DNA of 64,000 nucleotides from Parapristionchus giblindavisi (lineage: Eukaryota > Nematoda > Chromadorea > Rhabditida > Diplogasteridae). This document shows, one piece after another, positions 1 through 35,363 of this stretch. Each line of letters begins with the position of its first letter. Positions within the stretch are counted from its first letter, which is position 1. Location: positions 539,001 to 603,000 of the forward strand of contig CALSFV010000229.1 of NCBI GenBank assembly GCA_943737045.1. The letters are read 5' to 3'. Made by a program: the position numbers and the translations under genes. The notes beneath the pieces were generated by a model. That model ran no database searches. It was given only the letters and a program-made list of their open reading frames with translations, and had not been told where the DNA came from.

Positions 1-599
1 ACACATTGACGTAACCAGACTGAGGGATTCTGATCCGGCGAGATCCATTCTGGGACAATTAACGAGAACGGATCCAGCTCCAGAATGTTGACGTTCCAGA
101 ATAAGATAGTGGCCAACCAAAGAATAGAAAAAAATGCTATCGACCTACCCATTTTCCAATTTTATGACTGACTTCCTAAACGGAAAATCGGACCATCAAT
201 AGTCGGGTTTCAATTTTATTTCGCTATTTTTTCGAGTGCTCACACGTAACGTTGTCTCAAAATGTGGGCACTCACACGCATTTAATGAGTTGAATTTATT
301 CACAAACCATCACTGCTCACAACTACAATACTCCAAAATTGGGCAGAACTTGGGTAAACGAAGCTTACGGGTAAACGAGTACAGTCCGGCATCGCCGTAT
401 GCACTCGGAACACAAAAATAACACGTACCAACTAAACCACTATGAGGGCGTCATAGAATGCATTACGAGGAAGGTTTAATGATGATGATTTTCCCTTCTC
501 TCCATAGGGGGAATGGGGAAGTACAAATGGACCGGAAGGACGCAAAACAAGGAAGATTGAGGGGAGAGAGAGGGAGAGGAAGCGACGATAGAGATGTAG

Positions 600-775
<176 letters not shown>

Positions 776-2056
776 GATGAGATAGATGGAGGCTGATTGT
801 GAGAGACAGAGAGTTGAATAATTCAAAATGCTTTGTTTCGTTGCTTCCTCAAGAAACTTATTTCTTTATACTCGGCGAAGAATTGAAACAAAAAGTCAGT
901 ATCCTCTCTCTATTTCTCTTTCTCTCACTCTCCGTCCTCTCACCCCAATCACCTCTTCCTTTTATCCACCGGCCCTCCCCTCCTGTCTAGGCTCCGCCCT
1001 CTTGTCATGTCGCAGTCGACAGGTCTTCCCTCCCACACAAAAGCGCATCGACTTCTCCCAAAGGATGAAGAAGTCCGGAGTAGGGCAGGTTTTATTCATT
1101 ACATGTCCGCCCAAGGAGTGTCGATCTCTCCCAAATGTTCTCATGAATTCACCCGACAAATCATTTAGTCGCCATTATCCAAAAATATCGATTTGTACTA
1201 TTTCGTAACATTCTCATCTCATATCATCACCATGCTCGCGCACCTCTCTTCAGGAGAGACTAGAGAGCACGCACAGTGTGGAGATCGCGGTAAGATAGAG
1301 TAAGGGGGCGTGGCTTAGAGTGTAAGGGGGGCGGACAGATGGATATTCGGAAGAAGCGCCCCTTCCTCCTCTCAACCAACAAATCCAAAGCGAAGAAGGC
1401 CTCAGGCATGAAGAAACTAAAGAAAAAAAGGAGCCTCTCTCTTTATCTTTTTTTCCAAACAGACTAGAGTCTCACCCCCAGGGAATAGAGGGAGGAAGAT
1501 GGAGAGGGATAGGGAGAAGGACATGAAGAGGAGAGGGAGAGAGAGAGAAGGAGAGGGAGAGAGAGAGGGAACGAGAAATACACCATCGTAACAGATGCAA
1601 ATCGAATCAGAATCAGACACAGACATCGATGACGACATATGGACACTGTGATCTACGGTATCCGCGCTACCGTAATCCCCACAAGAAAGAGTGGTGGTGG
1701 GGTATACGGTAGTTCAATCAGAGCATATCGTGAATCAGATTCTCAAATATCTCAAACATCAATAGTTCAGAAATAACCTGTAGTCTCCAAACCGACAATG
1801 AACAATGACATACAAATGATAAAATATAGACTACAAACTACAAAAAAACCTATGTATGAAGCGAACTTATTTACTATTTACTTATTAGGGAGTCCCTATA
1901 ATTGATGATCCGCAAATAGCGAGAAGAACTAGATAAGACTATGTAGAAGAAGATGGAACTTATTCCGACTTCCGCTCCCTTTATCCCCCCTTTTCTTCAC
2001 TATCCACATCAATCTTCAATATAAAATCCCTCCACCTTCATCCACCCTCTCAAGGT

Positions 2057-2455
2057 ATGTTGATGGTTAGAAGGAGGAAGAGGGAGAAGGAGAGGGAGAG
2101 GGAGGAGGAGAGAGAAGGGGAGAAGAAAGAAAGAGAGAAGAGTGCAAAGGAGAGGAAGAGGGAGGGAAAGCCTAGCTACATCGGACTCACTATTTCCTTC
2201 TTCTTCTTCTTCTTCTTTCTCTATTCAATACATACACACATGCCTGCAGATGGATTTTGTGACGTCACAAAGAGAGAGGAGAGATGGAGAGGGAGATAGA
2301 GAGGAGAAGGAGAGGTAGAGAGAGTGAGAGAGAGAGTGAGGGAGAAGGGAGAGGTAGAGAGAGATAGAGAGGGAGAGTGGAGAGAGATAGAGAGGGAGAG
2401 GTAGAGAGAGAGATAGAGAGAGAGGAGGGGGGAGGGAGGAGAGATAGTAGATTGA
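2057..2455. repeat. GA-rich low-complexity region
   Basis: Two purine-rich blocks (about 2057-2175 and 2265-2455), made of GAGAGG and GATAGAGAG units, flank a short TTC run at 2200-2220. They give spurious Arg/Glu and Ser/Leu frames and are not coding. Confidence 0.9.
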
Positions 2456-2840
2456 CTAGAAGAGGGGAAGAAAAATGAAATAGGAAGATGAAGAAGAAGG
2501 AGAAGAGGAGAGGAAAAATCGAGTCCCCTACAGTAAAAATTGGATTACCCACACAAAAAGAGAGAAAGAGAGAGATATGCGGGGAAAAATAAATCATCGT
2601 TCGAATGTGCAAAAAAATTGTTATTTTGTTTGCTCTAAGATTGGGAACCCATTATAGATTAAATGATTACTAATTACAATAAATTATTATTATTAATTGC
2701 ATAGATAGACTATAAACCACGTACATACCCACAATTGAGTTTAAAAGAACAGTGAAACATAATTTCAAAATCGAAAAATAAACTTGTAATGAAAATCTTT
2801 ACAAGTGAATGGCAAAGGGTTGGCGTGGTAAGTTCAAATC

Positions 2841-2990
2841 AGACGTGGGCAACCTTTGCCGCTGGAAATTAAAATCGGGTGGGTGGGAGGCAAAAAAATC
2901 TATGTTTGAATGAATTTTTTCCAAATCGTTTTCATTTTTGAGCGAAATCGGGCGGGTTTTTGCCGCTAGCTTCAATGCCGCCCACGTATG
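2841..2990. mobile_element. 150-bp MITE, Mutator-like type with 9-bp TSD
   Basis: The element begins AGACGTGGGC and ends GCCCACGTATG, giving inverted ends, and is flanked by the perfect 9-bp direct repeat GTTCAAATC at 2832-2840 and 2991-2999. Inside the left end is TTTGCCGCTGGAAAT followed by an AAAATCGGG block. The same end and subterminal sequences occur in the 1.58-kb element at 17438-19014, which also has a 9-bp duplication. A 9-bp target duplication is typical of Mutator-like elements; no transposase is present. Confidence 0.8.
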
Positions 2991-3733
2991 GTTCAAATCA
3001 CCTCGGGGGTATCCCTTCGACCCCGTCAATGTTTATTGAGAAAAAGGAACATTCGGTTCGAATATTTCCAACATACCGGTTAGCGCTCTGAAGCTTATTA
3101 TTTTTTATATTATTAGTTGCGCATACACAGCCTTTCTCCCACAGAGCGACAGCGCTCATTGAAAACTTGCCCAAGTGCAACATATGGTAGAGCTGCACTC
3201 TCTGGTCATACATGAGAGGAGCCGGGAACTTCGGTATTTTTTACTTGTGGGTCACACCGTTCAATCCCGCCCGTGGGTCGGAAGGGACGGTGTGCCCCGC
3301 GAGCAAAAAAAACTGGAAATTGTAAAAGCGGTAAATTTTGCAATGGGGGAACCCCTGTCTGTCTCTGTTTCAGGTCCCCTGAAAAGAGCGTTTCAGACCC
3401 CCCCATCCAAACGATCAAAGAACACTCACCAGGCGCATCTCTCCCCTATAGTGCTATTAAATTAAATGTCTCCTCTAGTTTATATTAGAGTACTGAGAGA
3501 GAGGGCAGACAGAGAGATAGGATAGTGTGGAGAAGTGTCCAAGCCCGCGCATTCAAAAAAAAGAGATTGAGAGAGACAGAATAGGAAAGACGTTGTGGAT
3601 TGATCAAATTTAGCTCCACACACTCTTCTCCTCCCTATTGCTGCTCCCGTTCCACACAAATTCTGGACCAAATCTCATTACTGTTTTCTCCAAATCTGTC
3701 TCCATATTTTATTTTAGCTCTTCTAACTTGCCG

Positions 3734-3934
3734 ACATGGAGGTGCCCCCCTATAAAATTAGGGCTCTTCGAAAATCGGGTGGAATATCTCCTGTCAAAAA
3801 TGACGTTAGGTGAAATATTTCAGATATCCATACGCCGCAGTAGAAGGGCATTCCCCTTGTAACGTTTACCTTTATTTACAATTTTTACTTCGAATGCCCC
3901 CTGTAGAATCGAGTTCCCAGTATCCCGCCCATGT
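3734..3934. mobile_element. MITE (ACATGG...CCATGT family)
   Basis: This segment starts ACATGGAGGTGCCCCC and ends with CCTGTAGAATC, a GTTCCCAG block and CCCATGT. A diverged copy in opposite orientation lies at 19795-19937 and shares the ends plus the internal TTAGGTGAAAT block. No coding sequence is present. Confidence 0.6.
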
Positions 3935-4099
3935 TCGCATTATCTTATTGTCAATATGAGAAGGAGAAGAGAGGGATAAATATGACATAAATATAGTCAT
4001 AGCCCATGTAAATGGTGCTAATAAGAGATGCGAGAAGATGAGGCAGAAGAAGCAAGGATCCCTCGATCCATAACTTTTCACGAATCTTAGCAGGAGACA

Positions 4100-4235
4100 G
4101 AAGGAGAGAGAGAGAGAGGGAGAGAGAGAGGAGAGAGAAAAGAGAGAGAGAGAAGGGAGAGAGAGAGAGAAGGGAGAGAGAGAGAGAGAGATAGAGAGGG
4201 AGAGAGAGAGAGAAAGAGAGAGAGAGAGACAACAC
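4100..4235. repeat. GA microsatellite
   Basis: A (GA)n and GGGA-interrupted tract. It generates long spurious Ser/Leu frames on the minus strand. Confidence 0.95.
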
Positions 4236-6429
4236 AATGTGTCACATGAAGCTTATTCCTCCCAACTAGAAATCACAGATGAAAAGAATACAATGAAGAA
4301 AAGAAGAAAAAACTGACGGGACAACAACGCAAAACTTCATTCCTTACTTGTATAACTAGTAAAACACAGAATCTCAAAACACACACTAGGCACACCACCG
4401 ATAGGATACGGTATGTAAATCGATAAACTAACTATCACAGGCGTATGCGGCTCCGCACTAGATACACTACACAACCGTCTTGTACGGTATACGGTATTCG
4501 ACCTTGATTATCGATTTTTGTAATTGTATATTATTTATCGGCCTCCGGCGCACAAAAAAAACACACTAACATACACACAACACACGAGAGAGAGAGAGAG
4601 CGGTACATACTGTATCTCAAATTGTGGTTTTATTGATTGATTCAAATGAACGAGAGTCGAAGAAGAAAGAAAGATAGTGGTGAGTACTGTAATCAAGCTA
4701 AGAGGGGAAAATCGATTATAGAGTGATTTGGGGTCGGAGCTAGGGGACACGAGGGGTCTCGAAACCGGGCTGCAGAATGAGCAAACGTACACAAAAAATC
4801 GATAATCGATTCGGGGCTAGAGGGGGGGGGGGACTTGCAGGGGTAGGAAGACGGGCGGGAATGTGATAGGGCTCTTTTCATTTTCGAAAATCGGGACACA
4901 AAATGGACGGAGCTTAAAACATTTTTTTGGAAACAGAAAAAACAGGCAGGCACACACAGAAACACGCGTCGAAAACGATAATATATATAGAGAGCGATGA
5001 AAGCATAGGGATATATACTAGAATACATATATGATCATCTTGATATATTATATTGGGAGTGTATAATATATATTTAATTAATTAATAATCGATAAAATCA
5101 TGGATAATAGAGAGAGAGAGAAAGAGACATGCTCTCGAATCGAAGCTACTACCCACAATTGATTGATCGATCGATGTGCTAGACGAGAAAGCCATATTGG
5201 GTGGGCGTGGCCTAGATATATATTAAATATATATTTATAATTATATATTTTAAACAATTCAAGGGAGAAAAACATATGATATACACTTTTGGGGGAGGGT
5301 GACGACACTGAATAAAACGTACTATTGAACTGAGTAGCACAGGAAAGGGAAACGGACACGAAAGGAGGAAGGAAACGATTTGAAAAGGAGTCAATCAAGA
5401 CAAAAAAAACGACGAAACCGGAAGCTAGTTCGAAATGAAGGCATAAACAGAGACGGGGATCAGATCCGGGAATTCGAGAGCTCCAATTTGGGATCCGGGA
5501 ATTAGGGAAGCCGGAAGAACGAAAGTATCGATGCTTTCTTATGGAGCAGAACGAGGTGAATAGCTGGGAGCACAATCATATGTTCTAACAATAAAGTACA
5601 AAGACTACCCACGGAACTCATATCGTTTGGTGCGTCAGCTGATGCGACGTTTCGGAAACGTCGTCACCATGCGCACACCACTGAATACCGTAGCAATCAT
5701 TGAGAATACGATGGTGCTACCCGTTTTGCTCATCGAATAAGGGGCAGGCAGCGAGAAAACGAAAAGAGCCAGAAACCAGATCCGGGAATTAGGGCGCGGG
5801 TATTACCGTAACTCAGAGGAATAAAGAAAGATACAATCAATGGGAAAATCGATATTCAAAGCTAACCAAGGTAAAGAAGACGAAGAAGCGAACATACAAG
5901 ACAAGACAAAACACACTATCTATGTACACAAAGAATACGGTATGTGGTTACTATCGATTGATTCAAACTAACGACTATCCCGCACGGAATTGCAGGCACG
6001 GGATACGGTATCGAGCGATTACAAGCAAATGAGAGAGAAAATAAACAGAAAAAATAAAGTAGCACAGAGTAAAGCTTCAACAATGGTCATGGAACGGAAG
6101 AAAGAGATAATATTGATTGATTAGTATTGATTGATTCATCTTAGGAAGGCGAGGATTACGGTAGCACATAATTGGTGACACTATGGCAGACTAGTGAGCG
6201 GGAAAAACTATGAGGTAGGTAGATAAAGTTGTGAAACGAAAGAAAGAGAAAAAAACAGAGTAAACATATATGTGTAAGCTCATCAAGAGTTATCGAAATG
6301 TGTGGGGCATCGCACGGAACGTCCAAGGTATACGGTATCTATCGATCACAAGAGTAGGGATCAGAGAAAGTGACAATGAGGTTCCAAGACATGTCTAACC
6401 GCGGCGCGTCAGGGTCCGGACGCCGCGTC

Positions 6430-28098
<21,669 letters not shown>

Positions 28099-29004
28099 TC
28101 GTCACGCCGTGATGCATTTAATGATGCGAGTCTAGCAAGGAATGAGAGCGAGTCGGATGGAATTGATGAAAGAATGGCTCGCTACTGAATATATAACCAT
28201 TTTATTGCTTATAACATGACTGGAAACTCATAGAATATGATAAATCAATCAATAAAACCAGTATTATATATTCATGGACAATAAATTGAGTTAATAAGTT
28301 GGAAAGACAATAGATAGTAGAGTGATTAGCTCTGATTATGTGAACAAAATGGAAAACAGATCGATAGAGAAAGGAGGCGGTAATACCCATAGTGCATCTG
28401 GTGAGTAAAGAAGAGAAAAAGAGTGTGGAGATATGAGAGAAAGAGAGACAGATGGCGGAATGATTCACACTTACTATCTTCTCTATCTATGCATGCATAC
28501 GCTTGGCATTCACAACCCCCTTGTGATCATTCCCCCCCCCCTCTCCCACTCCCATTCTTTTCCCAATCACAATGGCCCATGAAACGCAGCCCCTCATCAA
28601 GCGTGTGATAAGACAGACAAAGAAACACTGATTACGGCACATTCCTGTGGTCGCTTATCACGCCAGCAACAGCTATTATAGACGCCGACGGATCCAATGA
28701 CGATAGTTTACGCGCTCCGAGCGAGAAACTATCAAAGGAAACTCCGGAATAGTGTAGGGAATCCGAAAAAGATCAAAGAAAACGCGTGATTTGCAGGGAA
28801 AGTATCGATGACGGATAGGAAGTAGTGAATGGAAGACTCCCGTGGGGCTTATCGAGTCATTCCTGTGCAAATATCGCCCAGAACAAACAAGTAACTCGCA
28901 CATAAAATAGTTTGTACACAGTTGAGCGGATCCGGTCACGGTCATAGAGCCAACCTACCGTATGCTAAAATTCGTGGTGGGACCGCACACTGCGAGATAG
29001 TTGA
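28099..29004. other. kin-18 upstream region, including 5' leader
   Basis: No gene seen. The short leader before the kin-18 ATG contains an upstream ATG at 28117-28115 whose 13-codon frame (stop TAA) overlaps the kin-18 start out of frame. It would matter only if the leader is not removed by trans-splicing; a CTTGCTAG just upstream could serve as an acceptor. The block 28640-28960 is richer in CG than its surroundings and unclassified. Confidence 0.5.
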
Positions 29005-29839
29005 GTGTCCCTAAATGACGGCCCGACGTCCCATCTTTCATAGTTGAAGTTTTCAATTAGATTTATTTTTTCTATGCGTATACGTTATCATTTTAGATTG
29101 ATTAGCACCTTCCTCTCTTTTTGCTTGTCTCTTATTTGCATGTATCCTGAAATATAGCCGCGACTGACATCTGCTGAAAAGAAAGACAATGAGTGATAGA
29201 GATGGAGACGGAGTGGTAGATCAGTCATATCGTCTCTCATACATCGATCGATGAATCGTCTTATGTATCTTTCTTTGGCTGGCTGTTCCTTGCCTTCTCT
29301 GTCTGATTTTCCCGCCATTTTCATTTATCAACACGTTTCACTATGCTTTTTTATGTTACTTTCGTAGTTAATTTGCCCTCTCCTTCTTCCTCTTTAAGTA
29401 CCTATCTCTGTAGTTCCCTGCGCTCCTATCTTCCTCCATCACTCTACCTTTATCTATCGTAAATATGGATATATCTGGCCTCGTCACCAATCAATTGTGG
29501 ATTTGTCTTTTTGTCATTTCCATATCTTATCGTTGTTGTTGTCTAGACCTTCTATTGTATTCCCATTTGCAAATGATCCAAAATCATATACATACTTCGT
29601 GTCCTCACTTTGTTTCCTTCATTTGCAGTTTTCGATCATCCATTTCAATTTCTCCTGTTCAAAGCTCATCTATGTATGGATTTTCAGTCGTTCGTTTATA
29701 ATCAGTCACTTTTCTTTTCTATCTCTTCCACTCTATCTCTCTTACATCCATTATCATACCAATCTATCACTAAGGAAGAGAGTAGACCATCAATCGATAA
29801 TGTTTATGAGAGAGATGGAAGTAAGGGAAGTGAGCCTAC

Positions 29840-31586
29840 TAGGGTTGCCGTTGCGTAAGCGTAATCGAATTTACCGCGCCCTCTTCCCATCTCTTGCCCC
29901 TCTCTCGTCATTTCCCGCACGAGAGAAGAGAGACTGCCAGAGGTCGCGTAATTCCCGCACCTTTGCGGGAATTACGCACTGTCTCTCACCTCTCCCTTCC
30001 CCTATAACTGGTCTGTCTTCACTCCAGCCGCCCCACATTGAGGCGCCCCCATTGAGGCACGTTTGAAGATATATCTAGCTCCCCTCTCATATGAGAGCTT
30101 GGCAGTCAACAGCAAAGTTGTAGCTCACATCGATCTGATTCTGATTCTTTTTTGGAAGAGTCGATACGATCAAAACAAACAAAATGGCATTACTTCTCCT
30201 GTTTCAGAGGGAAATCGAAACGATTAGCATTCACAATAAGTATTGTTATGGACAATTGAATTTATCTCAATGATCAGACTAATCAGATTATTGATTTACC
30301 GTATCATTCTCCCTATTTTCCATTTCAATGATTCATTGTCTTAAGAGGGACGTTGTTCACCAGTGACGCGCTGTTGGTTGTGAGTTTCTTTATGTCAGAG
30401 CAATAACATTTCGCATATCGTAAGCAATCTTCGGATATAGTATCCTAGACTGTTCCTGTAGATAAGTCAACAGCAACCGAATGTTCGTCGAGTGAATCGA
30501 GATGGTCAGGATTTATTTTAAATGAACTTCGAACTATCAGAATTTGTCTGTGTTTAGGATCATTCGATCAGATCTGGGAATTTGGTTTTGAATGTTTCAA
30601 ATCCTTTAACCATGTAAAAAAATCAAAATCATTTTTAAATAATTCTACACAAAAAACTAATGTAATAAAACAAATTCTAAACGAAAAAAAAGAAAGATAT
30701 GTGACAATTTGAGACAACATTTGACAAAACTTAACAGGATTCTCATTTTTATCATTTTTACGGATGTAGTTTTTAGTGTATTATGTACAGATTATTATCT
30801 AAAGTTATGGCACCATAATTTGCACGTTTCAGAATTCTGTTGTTTGAAGTGATGACCGTTTTTACCACTGTTCGGATAAAATAATGAGTTTAAATTTTTC
30901 ATTATCTATAACAAAGTAAAGTAGTTTTATACGGTATGCTTACGGTCTTACGGTATGCCAAGTGTTATTGTTCTGACATAAATAAACTCACAACCAGCAG
31001 CGCGACGAGACTGGACGACTGGACAATGAGAGGTGAACAATGCCCCTCTCGAGATAATGAATCATTGAAATGGAAAATAGGGAGAATTGCACGATTAATC
31101 AATATTTAGGAAAATCTGATTAATCTGATCATTGAGAGAAATTCAATTGTCCATAACAATACTTATTGTGAATGCTAATCGTTTCGTTTTCCCTCTGAAA
31201 CAGAAGAAGTAATGCCATTTTGTTTGTTTTGATCGTATCGACTCTTCCAAAAAAGAATCAGAATCAGATCGATGTGAGCTACAACTTTGCTGTTGACTGC
31301 CAAGCTCTCATATGAGAGGGGAGCTAGATATATCTTCAAACGTGCCTCAATGGGGGCGCCTCAATGTGGGGCGGCTGGAGTGAAGACAGACCAGTTATAG
31401 GGGAAGGGAGAGGTGAGAGACAGTGCGTAATTCCCGCAAAGGTGCGGGAATTACGCGACCTCTGGCCGTGGTGGCTCAAATTACGAAGTTGGGAAGGGAG
31501 AGAGTGCCTCTCATAGGCGATTGCTAGAGAGAAGGGAGGGGAAGGGAATAGGGTGCGTAGACTTCGCTCCCGTTCCTGCAACCCTA
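29840..31586. mobile_element. 1.75-kb non-autonomous hAT-type element with 8-bp TSD
   Basis: It begins TAGGGTTGC, ends GCAACCCTA, and is flanked by the 8-bp direct repeat GAGCCTAC (29832-29839 and 31587-31594). The other arm of the large palindrome keeps the empty site with a single GAGCCTAC (complement near 37950). TAGGGTTG-type ends and 8-bp duplications are hallmarks of the hAT superfamily. Inside are long subterminal inverted repeats (about 29880-30408 and 30965-31490), including a GTAATTCCCGCACCTTTGCG hairpin. No transposase. Confidence 0.9.
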
Positions 31587-31731
31587 GAGCCTACCATCCT
31601 TTTGTGCGTCTATATCTTGATATATTGCGTCTCTCTGTTTATGTTGTATTTCTCTCTCTCTTCTAACCATCTCTCAACTTTATTCATATTCTTCTACTCC
31701 GCATTAAAATAATAATTCGGAGGTCGTATCC

Positions 31732-32680
31732 ATGCAGCGTTACAAACAATTTTTCGATAAACGTGACGTCACGAGCGTAGACGTAGACTTTATGTCAACT
31801 TTTACGCCTTACGCCATGGATACGGTCTCAGACGATGTGCGCAATTTGTCCTTCCTATCCTTAATTGTATTTACTACACTCTGCCCACGACTGTCCTTTG
31901 GTCCACGAGAGAGTGTTGCCAGTGTGGAGAGTGGTCTCAATTTGTTTATGCATAATCATTTAAATCATTTCAGAGGTGAACACGACACCTATCGCCACCG
32001 CCGTAGATGACGAAATCTACTAAGATGACGTCATTTGTGCAAATCCGTACAAGGTATGGTGCTTGACTTGGTTCTCTTCTCTGAAACATGACCTTTGACG
32101 GGAAGATCAAACCTTTCAATTTCTCATTCTACAGGCCGAATCGTCGTTGCACATCGTCATGACCGAGGTGCAAGTTCGTCTAGAAAGTTGTCGTCACTGC
32201 CTAGATGACATCAGATGGTGGGTGGACTCGGGGACCTGAAACTTCTTTGAAGGTACGAGTCTTCCTTGTATTTTGTTTCCTGAAATGTTATGTTCAAGTC
32301 GCGAAAAGACGAAAATGTTGTGGAGATTTTGCCAATATTTTTTCATGACTTTTGAACATAACCTCTGTTAGAATATACTTCATCTTCGTTACGTTATTGC
32401 CTTTGCCTTTGCCAACGTCCTCTTCACTGCTCACCGATCTGTTTCGTTGACAGAATCAAAAGTTTTATTCATAGTTCGCAAAGCTCTAATCGTTGAATCT
32501 CGTAATTTGCTGTTTTGCAGGACAAATCGTCAGTGTCGTCTTCGAAGCTCGTCGTCCTCGTAGTTGATCGTCTGCTCGAGGTGTTCTTCAGAAGAGTGAC
32601 GCCGTCAAGCTCCGACGTCCGCGCTCTGCCAGCGTATTGGAACTCGTTTTCCGAATAAATAAAGAATTTGGGGTTGTTAA
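31732..32680 (+). other. Possible spliced transcription unit of unknown nature
   Basis: A plausible three-exon structure is present: exon A to 32053 (donor AAG|GTATGG), exon B 32135-32252 (acceptor TACAG, donor AAG|GTACGA), exon C from 32521 (acceptor TTTGCAG) to an AATAAATAAA poly(A) signal at 32654. Exon A contains an open frame from ATG at 31732 with 92 codons (DVTSVDVDF, then SFGPRESVASVES) ending before the donor. Exon B also has an open frame. I could not join them into one protein and recognise no family. Two further copies lie on the minus strand (about 37816 to 36870, and 36348 to 35520, the latter lacking the 5' part). Confidence 0.4.
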
Positions 32681-32835
32681 TGTTTGAAATCAGTGTCTAA
32701 GCCCGCGAAGTTAAATGGGCGGGGTCAGCATCGATATATAAATAAGGCTCACAAAAAATGGGCGGAGTCATGTATCGCTTTATAAGTACGGGAGCGGATG
32801 AGTATATGTAGTTCGTTTGATATGCCTTCTAATAG

Positions 32836-32920
32836 GGACCCATGGTCTAGTGGATAGTGGGTCGAACCGTCAATCCGATATGTTGGTCGACAGGGAAGTT
32901 CGATTCCCCTTGAAGGTTTA
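32836..32920 (+). other. tRNA-like sequence (pol III A and B boxes), copy 1
   Basis: TGGTCTAGTGG (32843-32853) fits the tRNA A box and GTTCGATTCCC (32898-32908) fits the B box, 45 nt apart. The D-arm resembles tRNA-Glu. The acceptor ends (GGACCCA and the sequence after the T arm) do not pair and the T stem is weak, so I do not call a tRNA gene. A tRNA-derived pol III promoter or degenerate tRNA is more likely. Confidence 0.45.
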
Positions 32921-33630
32921 GCAAAAGCAGACATCGGCCAACAGCTCTCTGTCTCTTTTTGCCATTTTTTTCTTGCTGCATTAACGCTCTCCCTATGCTA
33001 ACGTGGAGTATACCAGAGGTCCCATAGAATGATCATGAATCGCAAACTAACTTTCTTTCCCTAAAATTGTAAAAATATTCTAAAATGCGGTTTATGTAAT
33101 GCACTATCAATGGTTTTCGATATTTATTCATTCAGAAACAGAAAGAGTGTATAAAAATCAATAACGATTACGGTAACATGTCAAAGCTGAAAAAGTTAAG
33201 CATATAGCTCTTAAAATGTGACTATGGTATGTTAGTGATGTTCACAAAGTTGATATTCTATTGCTGAAGTTCGATCTTTGATCTTTCCCCACAATTTTTC
33301 GAACAATGGCCGAAGGTAACGGTTTTCGACAGATTTCTGACAATTAGTTGTTGAATTTCGCTTGTTATTTTCTGTTAAAAGTATATAAATTTAACATTTA
33401 AAAACTTGAAATGATTTCGCATAGAAAAGTTGAAATTAATGTGAAATATATGCGAAAATAAAATACTTTTCCCTGCCGGCCAGAAATTTATTTAGTTGAT
33501 AAAGCTGAGTATGATGATCGAACCGATAATTATGACAACTTACTAATACATATATTTATCGACATGCTCAGTATGAAACAATACAGATGTAAATAACCTT
33601 ACCAAGAAATATAATAAAAATGTAAAAATC

Positions 33631-33871
33631 ATCGCCATCGAATTCTGTCCTAGGAGCCCAATTTTCATACCTCTAGCTCTACTATGGACCGAGAATGGCC
33701 TGAAAACGTGATCTTACCGTAATCCCGCCCAGGCGTTGCGGGACCACTGGAGCCAAAATGACTATGCCTATCTTCATCAGCGTGGTCTATAACCCCTATA
33801 CACAAGTTTTGAGGGTACCAAAATTTTTAGCCTGTGCCAACCCTTGTTCGACTCTTACACAAACGGCCTCT
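33631..33871. mobile_element. Fragment of the 55871-56849 foldback family
   Basis: The segment from ATCGCCATCGAATTCTGTCC to CTTACACAAACGGCCTC is a close copy of one arm of the foldback at 55871-56849. It is bracketed by a repeated block (TTGATAAAGCTGAGTATGAT at about 33497 and 33877), as if it entered together with a local duplication in the spacer of the large palindrome. Confidence 0.8.
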
Positions 33872-35278
33872 TAATTGATAAAGCTGAGTATGATGATCGA
33901 ACCGATAATTATGACAACTTACTAATACATATATTTATCGACATGCTCAGTATGAAACAATACAGATGAAAATCAAATAGAGTTTCCCAAACAAATTATG
34001 TTTCGTCTTTATTATTCCAAAGATTCGTCCATTATTCTATTCTTTAACCCGTGAGCAATTCATTATTGTTAGCATTATCATCTTCATTCTCGATTAATTT
34101 CGTTTCTTCTTCTTCCATCACACGTTTCATTGTTTATTCATGAATACGTATAAATATTATTATTAATAACCTTACCAAGAAATATATTAAAAATTTAAAA
34201 ATACTAATTTTGATAAATAAAATCAATGTGGCTCTAATAAATAAATTCTCAGAAATATGCACACTTGTAAAAATTCGAACTGCACATCAGGGTACTTTTC
34301 ATATAATATATGATACGATTTGCACATAAATTTAGATTTTGGTTATTTCCATAGAAACATTTATTCTTATTTATTTATGGTTGTTGTACACGCTTTTAAC
34401 ACATAGTGTAGGAATTTATTTTTTAATGAAAAAAATTTAAATTCTTTTTCTAAGCAATCTGGACACTTTTACATTGTGGGGATTATGTAGATTTTGTTCT
34501 GATACGCATTTTGAATTTTTACTAGTGTGGCCATCTCTGAGAATAGATTTATTATTCATCAAATTTAGTATTTTTACATTTTTATTATATTTCTTGGTAA
34601 GGTTATTTACATCTGTATTGTTTCATACTGAGCATGTCGATAAATATATGTATTAGTAAGTTGTCATAATTATCGGTTCGATCATCATACTCAGCTTTAT
34701 CAACTAAATAAATTTCTGGCCGGCAGGGAAAAGTATTTTATTTTCGCATATATTTCACATTAATTTCAACTTTTCTATGCGAAATCATTTCAAGTTTTTA
34801 AATGTTAAATTTATATACTTTTAACAGAAAATAACAAGCGAAATTCAACAACTAATTGTCAGAAATCTGTCGAAAACAGTTACCTTCGGCCATTGTTCGA
34901 AAAATTGTGGGGAAAGATCAAAGATCGAACTTCAGCAATAGAATATCAACTTTGTGAACATCACTAACATACCATAGTCACATTTTAAGAGCTATATGCT
35001 TAACTTTTTCAGCTTTGACATGTTACCGTAATCGTTATTGATTTTTATACACTCTTTCTGTTTCTGAATGAATAAATATCGAAAACCATTGATAGTGCAT
35101 TACATAAACCGCATTTTAGAATATTTTTACAATTTTAGGGAAAGAAAGTTAGTTTGCGATTCATGATCATTCTATGGGACCTCTGGTATACTCCACGTTA
35201 GCATAGGGAGAGCGTTAATGCAGCAAGAAAAAAATGGCAAAAAGAGACAGAGAGCTGTTGGCCGATGTCTGCTTTTGC

Positions 35279-35363
35279 TAAACCTTCAAGGGGAATCGAA
35301 CTTCCCTGTCGACCAACATATCGGATTGACGGTTCGACCCACTATCCACTAGACCATGGGTCC
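35279..35363 (-). other. tRNA-like sequence, copy 2
   Basis: Inverted copy of 32836-32920 with the same A box and B box (complement GGGAATCGAAC and CCACTAGACCA). The acceptor ends do not pair here either. Confidence 0.4.

Noticed and set aside
5078..5575. 165-codon open frame on the minus strand
   Set aside because: No splice context, no recognisable domain, AT-rich composition; chance frame in intergenic DNA.
32749..32934. Frame with AFAKPSRGIELPCRPTYR, present three times
   Set aside because: It is the antisense of the tRNA-like sequence in each repeat copy, not a gene family.
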